64,000 nt of DNA from Micromonospora coxensis (GTDB lineage Bacteria; Actinomycetota; Actinomycetes; Mycobacteriales; Micromonosporaceae). The notes under the pieces are model-generated. The model had not been told where the DNA came from and did no database searches. It saw only the letters and a program-made list of their open reading frames with translations. Shown here one piece after another: positions 7,961 to 18,000 of the stretch (position 1 is the stretch's first letter; each line of letters opens with the position of its first letter). The translations under genes and the position numbers were made by a program. Location of the stretch: the NCBI RefSeq assembly GCF_900090295.1, contig NZ_LT607753.1, positions 6,200,001 to 6,264,000 of the forward strand. Direction: 5' to 3'.

Positions 7961-8837
7961 GGGGCTGCGGCCTCCTCGGTGCGGGGGGACTCGGGGTCGG
8001 GGCGGCCGGCCGGTCGCGGACCATCGACAGCCGCAGCGCCAGCGCGGCCAGCGAGTCCACGTCCGGGCCGATGCCCCACCGTTCGTGGGTGAGCTGGGCG
8101 TGGTGCGCCAGCAGGAACCCGCGCGGCGGCGACGTGCTCTCGTCCCGGTCGACCACGTCGGCCACCCGGTCGAGGTAGCGCCGCCACGCGGTGGCGACCG
8201 CGCCGGTCAGCGGCAGGTCCCCGGCGGCCAGCACGATCTTCTCCGCCCCGATGTCCGCCTGCGCGGCCAGCTCCCGCCGGTGCGCCCCGGTGAGCCGTCG
8301 GCTGCGGTCCTGCCAGTGCAGGAAGAGGAACGCCAACCGGTCGGCCGCCGGCATGAGGTCGCAGAGGTGACGCAGGTGGGTCACGGCCAGCGCCAACTCG
8401 GCGCCGGCCAGCCAGGGAGTCTCCCCGCCGAGCAGCGCCAGGGCCAGGTCGCTGGCCGCCGACGCGAGCGGGCCGCCCCGGGCGGCGTCGCGCACGGCGT
8501 ACGGGTCGGCGGCGAAGGCGACCTGCGGGTCGTACGCCCGCAGTCGTCGCCGTACCGCGTCCAGCGCGCCCGGCCCGGCGACGACGCCGAGGCTGACCCG
8601 CGGCCCGGCGGGGGAGTCGACCCGGTCGTAGAACCACTGCGCCTCCGGGTCGGCGCGGCGGGCGGTGGCGACCAGGTCGGTGAGCACGGTCCCGACCAGC
8701 GAGGCCACCCGGGCGTCCGGGCACCCACCGGCCGGCACGGCCAGGTGGGCGAACAACCACGAGCGTTCCAACGACGGCACCTCGACTGACGGCGGGCGGA
8801 GCACGGGCACGACGGTCTGCGCGGGTCGACCCATCAT
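7941..8837 (-). CDS. Lantibiotic-dehydratase C-terminal-like protein (tentative)
   Basis: Protein of 298 residues. Features that recall the thiopeptide-type bacteriocin / lantibiotic dehydratase C-terminal domain are an N-terminal SWLFAHLAV strand, QWFYDRVDS followed by GPRVSLGVV near residues 68-85, and a long helical part with an SAASDLALALL segment. This domain acts as an eliminase in lantibiotic enzymes and as part of tRNA-dependent ligases in others. No substrate peptide gene is seen here. The last 30 residues are Pro-rich. ATG 8837 and ATG 8834 are both possible, and neither has a strong ribosome-binding site. It overlaps the cyclase gene by 20 nt, so the two probably act together. No TAGGGGT box reads in its direction. 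The family call is from memory of its pattern and should be tested. Confidence 0.5.
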   Translation of the reverse strand: MMGRPAQTVVPVLRPPSVEVPSLERSWLFAHLAVPAGGCPDARVASLVGTVLTDLVATARRADPEAQWFYDRVDSPAGPRVSLGVVAGPGALDAVRRRLRAYDPQVAFAADPYAVRDAARGGPLASAASDLALALLGGETPWLAGAELALAVTHLRHLCDLMPAADRLAFLFLHWQDRSRRLTGAHRRELAAQADIGAEKIVLAAGDLPLTGAVATAWRRYLDRVADVVDRDESTSPPRGFLLAHHAQLTHERWGIGPDVDSLAALALRLSMVRDRPAAPTPSPPAPRRPQPHASVRA

Positions 8838-8890
8838 CGCCCCCGCCGCCGCTCGCGCCGGTCGGCCGACGGCCGGATCTGGGGACGGGT

Positions 8891-8935
8891 TAGGGGGTGA
8901 CAGGGGTAGGTCGGCGGCAGGGCGCTCGGAAGGAT
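8891..8935 (+). promoter_or_regulatory. PKS1 promoter with paired boxes
   Basis: TAGGGGG (8891) and CAGGGGT (8901) lie 10 nt apart, one helical turn. The proximal box starts 29 nt upstream of AAGGAT (8930-8935), a weaker -10 candidate lacking the leading T. The same layout, with 10 nt between boxes and 29 nt to the hexamer, is found at the PKS4 promoter. PKS1 starts at 9004. Confidence 0.55.
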
Positions 8936-9003
8936 TGCACCGTTACGGCGAGCGAGGTCTACGCCGCGGATGAGGAGTTTCGCCGACGGACGGATGTGGT
9001 GAC

Positions 9004-12000
9004 ATGCTTCGGAGCGACCTGGTCCAGCCGTTGCCCGCGCTGCTGAGGGCCCACGCCGACAGGTTCGGGGACAAGGTCGCGTTCCGCGACGACCGCCGCG
9101 CGGTCGGGTACGCCGACCTGGAGGCACGGACCCGCCGGCTGGCCGGGCACCTCGCCTCGGCCGGGGTGGCCCGTGGCGAGCGGGTGGCCTTCTGCCTGGG
9201 CAACCGGGTGGAGACGGTCGAGACGTGGCTGGCCGTCACCCGGGCCGCCGCGGTCGGTGTGCCGCTGAACCCGCGCAGCACCGACGCGGAGCTGGCCCAC
9301 CTGCTGGACGACTCCGGCGCGGTCCTGGTGGTCACCGACCCCGAACACCTGGCGCAGCTGCTGCGGCTGCGCGCGGACCGGCCGTACCTGCGGATCTGGG
9401 TGACCGGGGACGACCCCGCGCCCGCCGGTGTCGCGGCCTGGCGCGACCTCGCCGACGCCGAGCCGGGCGTCGACGCGCGCGACGACCTGGGCCTCGACGA
9501 GGTCGCCTGGATGCTCTACACCTCCGGCACCACCGGCCGGCCCAAGGGCGTGCTGTCCACCCAGCGCACCTGCCTGTGGTCCGTCGCCGCCTGCTACGTC
9601 CCGATCCCCGGCCTCACCCCGGACGACCGGGTGGTCTGGCCGCTGCCGCTGTTCCACAGCCTGTCCCACATCGGCTGCGTGCTCAGCGTGACCGCCGTAG
9701 GCGCCACCGCCCGGATCGTCGACGGCTTCTCCGCCGACGACGTGCTGCGCGCCGTGGCGTCCGACGAGGCGACCGTGCTGGCTGGCGTGCCGGCCATGTA
9801 CCACCACCTGATCTCCGCCGCCCGCGACACCGGCTTCCGCGCCCCCGCCCTGCGGGTCTGCCTGGTCGGCGGGGCGATCACCACGGCGGCGCTGCGCACC
9901 GCGTTCCGCGAGGTCTTCGCCGCGCCGCTGCTCGACGCGTACGGCAGCACCGAGACCTGCGGGTCGATCGCGATCAGCCGGCCGGACCGGCCCCCGGTCG
10001 ACGGCTCCTGCGGGCTGCCCGTGCCGGGGGTGCAGGTGCGGCTGGTCAGCCCGCAGACCGGCCTGGACGTCCCGACGGGCGCCGAGGGCGAGGTGTGGGT
10101 ACGCGGGCCGAGCGTGATGCTCGGCTACCACGGCCTGCCGGAGGTGACCGCCGCCGCGCTGCGCGACGGCTGGTACCGCACCGGTGACCTGGCCCGCCGC
10201 GACGCCGACGGCAACCTCTTCGTCACCGGCCGGCACCAGGAGCTGATCATCCGGGGCGGGGAGAAGGTCCACCCGTCCGAGGTGGAGGAGGCGCTGCGCG
10301 CGGTGCCCGGCGTCGCCGACGTGGCGGTGACCGGCCGCCCGCACGACGTGCTCGGCGAGGTGCCGGTGGCGTTCGTCGTTCCCGGGCCGGAGGGCTTCGA
10401 CCCCCGCGCCGCGTACGCCGCGTGCCGGGAGCGGCTCTCCTACTACAAGGTCCCCGACGAGCTGTACGAGATCGGGCAGGTTCCCCGCACCGCCTCCGGC
10501 AAGGTGACCCGCCGGCTGCTGCTGGCGCGCCCGGCCCGGCTGCGCGCGATCAACGCCGCCCACCACGAGTCGGCCAGCCGGATCTCCTGGCGACCGCTGG
10601 ACCTGACCGCCGTACCGGCCCGGACCGGCCGCCGCTGGGCGGTCGTCGGCGCCGACGCCGAGGCACTGGTCGCGCTGCTGCGCCCGACCGCCGACGGGGA
10701 CCGGTTCGCCGCCCACCCGGACCTCGCCGCGCTGCGCGGACACCCCGACGTGCCGGACGTGACGGTGCTGCTCGACGGTGACGCGCCGCAGCTCGCCGAC
10801 CGGGTGCGCGGCTGGCTCGCCGACGACCGGCACGCCGCCGCCCGGCTGGTGCTGCTGACCACCGGCGCGGTGGACGCGTCCACCCCGGACCGGGCCGACG
10901 ACCCGGACCTCGTGCCCGCCGGCGTCGTCACCTGGGCGGTGGGGCGCAGCCTCCAGGCGGCGTACCCGGACCGGATCGTGCTGGTCGACCGGGACGCCGA
11001 CGACCGCTCGTCGGCCCTGCTGCCGGCCGCCGTCGACGCCGGCGTGGCGCAGCTCGCCCTGCGGGGCGGCGCCGCCCGGCACCCGGTCCTCGCACCGGCC
11101 CCCGCCGGCTCGGCGGCGCGACCGGCGACCGTCGTCGACCCGGCCGCCCTCACGGTGGTCACCGGCGTCGACGCGCGGGCCGGGGCGGCGCTGGCCCGGC
11201 ACCTGACCGCCGCGCACGGCGCCCGCCGGCTGCGGCTGCTGACCACCGGCCCGACCACCGACGCCGCCCGCGACGACGCGGGCTCCTCCGCCGTACGGCC
11301 CGGCACCTCGCCACCCGCCGACGCCGCCACCTCGAGGCCGGACGCGGGCGACCCGACCGGGCTGGTCGCCGACCTGACCGACGCCGGCGCCGAGGCCGTC
11401 GCGGTGGTCGCGCTGCCGGCCGGCGACGGGCTCGGGCCGGCCGGGCCCGACGAGCCGGTCGGCGCGGTCTTCCTCTGCCCGTCCGACGCCGACCTCGACG
11501 ACGACGCGGCCGTCGCCCGGCTGCTCGCCCTCGCCGCCGCGCTGGACGCCCGGACCCGGCACGCCGCCGCCACGGCGTTCACCGTCGCCGTCCCGGCGGC
11601 CGTGCTGCTCGGCACGGCCGGCGGGGAGCGGGCGGCGGCGGCCGTCGGCGCGTTGCACGCCCTTCTCGCCCGCCGTCGCGCGGCGGGGCTGCCCGCCCGG
11701 CTGCTCGGCACGACCGGCGACGCCGCGGCGGGGGAGGGCGGCACGGCCGTCCGGGCCGGGCTCGCCGCGTTCGACGTCGCCCACGACGGCGGCGACCTGG
11801 TGCTGCTGGCCGTCGCGGCCGACCGGGCCGTCGCGGCCCACCCCGCCTGGCGCGCGCCGGCCCGCGACGGCGTCGACGGCGAGCCGGATGCCGCCGTGCT
11901 GCGCCGCCGGCTGGCCCGGCTGACCGGCGCCGACGGGGACCGGCTCGTGCTCGACCTGGTCCGGGCCGCCACCGCCGAGGTCGCCGGCCTGCCCGGCGCG

Positions 12001-15000
12001 GCGGCGGTCCGCCCCGGCCGCGCCTTCACCGAACTCGGCTTCACCAGCGTCGGCGCGGTCGCGCTGCGCGACCGGCTCGCCCGGGCCACCGGGGTACGGC
12101 TCTCCGCCACCGCCGCCTTCGACCACCCGAGCCCCGACGCCCTCGCCCGGCACCTGGCCGCCCGGCTGCGCGGCGCCGCCCCGGACGTCCCGGTCGCCCC
12201 GGTCGCCCCGGTCGCGGGCGCCGACGTGGACGACCCGGTGGTCGTCGTCGCCATGGCCTGCCGGCTGCCCGGCGGGATCGGCTCCCCCGAGGAGCTGTGG
12301 GACCTCGTCGCGCGGGGCGGTGAGGGGCTCACCGGCTTCCCCGCCGACCGGGGCTGGGACCTGACCCGGTTGTTCGCCGACGACCCCGACCAGCCCGGCA
12401 CGTCGTACGTGCGCGTCGGTGGGTTCCTGCCGGACGCGGGGGACTTCGACGCCACCCTGTTCGCGATCAGCCCGCGCGAGGCCCTGGCCATGGACCCGCA
12501 GCAGCGGCTGCTGCTGGAGACCTCCTGGGAGCTGTTCGAACGGGCCGGCATCGACCCGACCTCGCTGCGCGGCAGCGCCACCGGTGTCTTCACCGGCGTC
12601 ATGCACCACGACTACGCCGCCAACCTGCGCCAGGCGCCGCCCGGCACGGAGGGCTACCTCGGTGTCGGCACCGCCGGCAGCGTCGTCTCCGGCCGGGTGG
12701 CGTACGCGCTGGGGTTGGAGGGGCCGGCGGTCACCGTGGACACCGCCTGCTCGTCGTCGCTGGTCGCGCTGCACCTGGCCGCGCAGGCGCTGCGCGCCGG
12801 GGACTGTGTGCGGGCGGTGGCCGGCGGGGTCGCGGTGATGGGCACCCCGCAGGCGTTCGTCGAGTTCAGCCGGCAGCGCGGGCTCGCCCCCGACGGCCGG
12901 TGCAAGGCGTTCGCCGACGCCGCCGACGGCACCGGCTGGTCCGAGGGTGTCGCCGTGCTGCTGCTGGAACGGCTCTCCACCGCCCGCCGCGACGGGCACC
13001 GGGTCCTCGCCGTGCTGCGCGGCAGCGCGGTCAACTCCGACGGCGCCTCCAACGGACTCACCGCCCCCAACGGCCCCGCCCAGGAGCGGGTCATCCGCCG
13101 GGCGCTGGCCGCCGCCGGCCTCACCGCCGCCGACGTGGACGCCGTCGAGGCGCACGGCACCGGCACCCGGCTCGGCGACCCGATCGAGGCGCAGGCGCTG
13201 CTCGCCACGTACGGCGTGGGACGCGGGGACGCGGCGCCGCTGGCGTTGGGCTCGCTGAAGTCCAACCTCGGCCACACCCAGGCCGCCGCCGGGGCGGCCG
13301 GGGTGATCAAGATGATCCTCGCCATGCGGCACGGGACGCTGCCGCGCACCCTGCACGTGGACGCCCCGACGTCCGAGGTGGACTGGTCCGCCGGCGCGGT
13401 GCACCTGCTCACCGAGGCCCGCCCGTGGCCCCACGTGGACCGGCCCCGGCGGGCCGGCGTCTCGTCGTTCGGCATCAGCGGCACCAACGCCCACGTCATC
13501 GTCGAGGCGCCCCCGGCCGACCCGGCGCCCACCGCCACGCCGCACCCCGCAGGCCACGCCGCACCGCCCGCCACGACGCACCGGACGCCAGCCCTAGCCG
13601 TCCCGGCCGCCCCTGTCCCGGGCACCGCCACCCCGGACGCCGCTGCGCCCGCCAGTGCCGCTGCGCCCGCCAGTGCCGCTGCGCCCGCCAGTGCCGCCGC
13701 GCCCGACACCGTCGGCCGGGACACCGACGACGTGCGCCCGGCGGCCGTGCCGTGGCCGCTCTCCGCCGCCACCGGCGAGGCGCTGCGTGACCAGGCGGCC
13801 CGCCTGCTCACCTGGCTCGACGGCCCCGGCGCGGACGCCGATCCGGCCGACGTGGCGCACGCCCTGGCCACCACCCGCGCCGCCCTGGAACACCGGGCCG
13901 TGGTGCTGGCCGGCGACCCGGACACCGCCCGGGCCGGGCTGACCGCGCTGGCCCGCGGCGACGTCGACCCCGACGGTGCCGCCGTGCTCACCGGCCGGGT
14001 CACCGAGGGCCGGCTCGCCCTGCTCTTCGGCGGGCAGGGCGGCCAGCGTCCCGGCATGGGGCGGCGGCTGCGCGCCGCGTACCCGGTCTTCGCCGGCGCG
14101 TACGACGCCGCCTGCGCCGAGCTGGACCGCTGCCTCGCCGGGCACGCCCCGCACCCGATCGCCGACGTCGTCGCCGCCGACGAGGGCGACGGCCTGGCCG
14201 CCCTGCTCGACCGGACCCTCTACACCCAGCCGGCGCTGTTCGCCTTCGAGGTGGCCCTGTACCGGCTGCTGGAGTCCTGGGGCGTACGCCCCGACGTGCT
14301 GCTCGGCCACTCCGTCGGCGAACTGGCCGCCGCGCACGTGGCCGGGGTGTTCTCCCTCGCCGACGCGGCGACGCTGGTGGCCGCCCGGGCCCGGCTGATG
14401 CAGCAACTCCCGGACGGGGGCGCGATGGTCGCCGTCGAGGCCGACGAGGCCGAGGTCACCGCCCACCTGACCGACCGGGTGGGCCTCGCCGCCGTCAACG
14501 GCCCGACCAGCGTGGTGCTCTCCGGCGACGCCGACGCCGTGCTCGCCGTCGCGGCCACCCTGCGCGCCGCCGGCCGGCGGACCAGCCGGCTGCGGGTGTC
14601 GCACGCGTTCCACTCCCCGCGCATGGAGCCGATGCTCGACGCGTTCCGGGAGGTGGCCGCCGGCCTCACGTACCGCACCCCGCAGCTGCCCGTGGTGTCC
14701 GACCTGACCGGCCGCCCGGTCGAGGCGGCCCGGCTCTGCTCGCCCGACTACTGGACGGCTCACGTACGCGGCACCGTCCGCTTCCTGGACGGGATGCGCG
14801 CCCTGCGCGAGCAGGGGGCCACCACCTTCCTGGAGATCGGCCCGGGCGGGGTGCTCACCGCGATGGCCCAGGACTGCCTCGCCACCGACACCGACGACCT
14901 GGCCTTCGTCCCCGCCGTGCGCACCGTCGACGGCGAACCCGGGGACCTGCTCGCCGCCGTCGCCCGGCTGCACGTGCGGGGCGTCGCCGTGCGCACCGCC

Positions 15001-18000
15001 GCGCTCGCCGGAGCGGGCCCGCGCCGCCGGGTCGACCTGCCCACGTACGCCTTCCAGCGGCGGCACTACTGGCTGCCGTACTCGGCGGTGGCCGGTGGCC
15101 CGGCCGACGTCGGGCTCGCCGACGCCGGGCACCCGCTGCTCGGCGCGGTGCTGCCGGTCGCCGGCACCGGGCAGGTCGTCTGCACCGGCCGGCTCGCCGC
15201 GACCACCCACCCGTGGCTGGTCGCGCCCGACGGCGGCCCGGCGCTGCTGCCCGCCACCGCCGTGCTGGACATGCTCACCCACCTCGGGGGACTCCTCGAC
15301 ACCCCGACCGTGCAACGGCTGCGGGTGCCCGCCCCGGTGCCGTTGCCGGCGGAACTCGCCGTCGACGTGCAGGTCGCCGTCGACGCCCCGGACGAGCACC
15401 TGCGCCGGGTGGCGCGCTGCCACGTCCGGGCCGCCGACGGCCAGCCGTGGCGGGAGGTCGCCGAGGCCGTGCTCGCCCCGGCCGACCCGACCGCCGGCCC
15501 GGCCACCACCGTCCCGGCGTGGCCGCCCGCCGGGGCCCGGCCGGTGGACCTGGACACCCCGCGCCGGCGTGCCCTCGCCGGTGAGCCGGCCCGCGCCGCG
15601 TGGGTCGCCGGGGACCGGCTCTTCGTCGACGTACGCCTGCCCGACGACGCCCGCGACGCCGACGCCGAGCGGTACGGCGTGCACCCGCTCGTGCTGGACG
15701 CGGCCCTGCGCCTGTTGCCGCTGGCCGACTTCGCCACCGCCGACCCGGACTCCGGCGGCCGGCCGGTGCCCACCGACTGGTCCGGGGTGCGCGTCCACGC
15801 CACCGGCGCGCACGCGCTGCGGGTCTGCCTGGCCCCCGCCGGGGCGGACGCGGTGACGCTCAGCGCCGTCGACGACGCCGGCGCGCCGGTGCTCGACGTC
15901 GACCGGGTGGTGCTGCGCCACGTGGCGCCACCGGCCGACGCCCCGCCGCCTCCGCCGGACGCCGCCCCCGCCGGCCTGTACGCCGTCGACTGGCTGCCCG
16001 CCACGGCCCCGGCCACGCCGGTGCCCGCCTGGACCCTCGCAGACGGCGTGCCCCCGGACGGGCCGCTGCCGCCGGTGCTGGTGCTGCGGGTCGGCGACGG
16101 GGATCCGGACCGCCCGGTGCCCGACCGCGCGCACACCGTCGGCCTCGACACCCTCGGCGTGCTCCAGCGCTGGCTGGACGACCCCCGCGCCGAGAACACC
16201 CGGCTCGCCGTCGCCGTGCGCGCCGACGACCCGGTGCACGCCCCGGTCGCCGGGCTGGTCCGGGTCGCCCGGGCCGAGCACCCCGACCGGTTCCTGCTGC
16301 TCGCCCTCGACGCGGCCGACGACACCGCCGTGCGGGCCGCCCTGACCGTCGCGACGGACGAGCCCGAGGTGGCCGTCCGCGACGGCCGTGCCCTGCTGCC
16401 CCGGCTGCGCCCCGTCGAGCACCCCACCGCCGGCCCGCCCGCGCCGGGCGCGGCCGGCCCGCTGCCGGCGCTGGCCGGCGGCACCGTGCTGGTCACCGGC
16501 GGCACCGGCGGGATCGGCCGGCACGTCGCCACCCACCTCGCCGCCGTCCACGGCGTGACCGAACTGGTGCTGCTCAGCCGCGCCGGCCGCTGGGCGGACT
16601 GGATGGACGCGCTGGTCGACGCCGGGGTGAGCGTGCGGACGGTCGCCGCCGACGTCGCCGACCGGGCGGCCCTCGCCGAGGTCGTCGCCCCGCTCGCCGA
16701 CCGGCTGGTCGCCGTGGTGCACGCCGCCGGAGCCACCGACGACGCGCTGCTCACCGGCCTCGACGCGGCCCGCTGGGAGCGGGCCCTGCGGTCCAAGGTG
16801 CACGGCGCGTGGCACCTGCACGAGCTGACCGCCGGCCTCGACCTGGCCGCGTTCGTGCTGTTCTCCTCGGCGTCGGCCACCTTCGGCAGCCCCGGGCAGG
16901 GCAACTACGCGGCCGGCAACGCGTTCCTCGACGCCCTCGCCGCGCACCGCCGCGCCCACGGCCTGCCGGCGACCGCGCTGGCCTGGGGCCTGTGGGCCGC
17001 CGAGGACGGGATGGCCGGCCGGCTCGGCCCCGCCGACCTGGCCCGCCTCGCCCGGGGCGGCACCCGCCCCCTCGCCACCGCCACCGGCCTGGCCCTGCTC
17101 GACGCCGCGCTGCACGCCGACCGGCCGGCGTTGGTCCCGATCGGGCTGGACCTGGCCGCCGTCCGGGCCTCCGGCGAGGTGCCCGCGCTGCTGCGGGCGC
17201 TGCTGCCCCCGCCGCCGCGCCGGGCCGTCAACGCCGCGCCCGCGCCGGCCGCCGCCACCGGATTCGCCGACCGGCTGGCCGGCCTCGGCGAGCCCGAGCG
17301 GGCCGCCCTGCTGCTCGACCTGGTCCGCGCCCGGTGCGCCACCGTCGTCGGGCACGCCGGCCCCGAGCAGGTCGAGCCGCGCCGGCCGTTCAAGGAGCTG
17401 GGCTTCGACTCGCTGATGGCGGTGGAGCTGAGCAACCGGCTCTCCGCCGTGACCGGCGTCCGGCTCGCCCCGCACGCCGTGTTCAACCACCCCACCCCGG
17501 AGCTGCTCGCCGCGCACCTGCACGCCCGGCTGCTCGGCACCACCGCCACCGAGGTCGTCGACGCCGGCACCGTCGCCCTCGACGAGCCGGTCGCGGTCGT
17601 CGCCATGGCCTGCCGGTTCCCCGGCGGCATCGGCTCACCCGACGAGCTGTGGCGGCTGCTCGACGCCGGCGGGGACGTCATCGGCGACCTGCCCACCGAC
17701 CGGGGCTGGCCCGACCTGTACGACCCGGTCCCCGGCACGCCGGGCCGCACCTACGTGCGCGCGGGCGGGTTCCTCACCGGCATCGCCGACTTCGACGCCG
17801 CGTTCTTCGGCATCAGCCCCCGCGAGGCGCTGGCCATGGACCCGCAGCACCGGCTGCTGCTGGAGACCTCCTGGGAGGCGCTCGAACGGGCCGGCATCGA
17901 CCCGGGCACCCTGCGCGGCAGCCGCACCGGCGTGTTCGCCGGCACCCACGGCCAGGACTACGCCGACCAGATCGCCCCGGGCGTCGCCGCCGACGACGGC

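Noticed and set aside
12028..12060. Loading ACP motif LGFTSVG as a dead carrier
   Set aside because: The phosphopantetheine Ser is present. Asp to Thr before it occurs in functional ACPs, and ACP4 in this window also reads LGFTSL.
8959..13581. A very long antisense open frame opposite PKS1, and similar ones along all PKS genes
   Set aside because: High-GC coding DNA leaves open frames on the other strand. Their proteins are low-complexity Gly/Arg/Ala/Pro text without domains, whereas the PKS frame carries full catalytic motifs.
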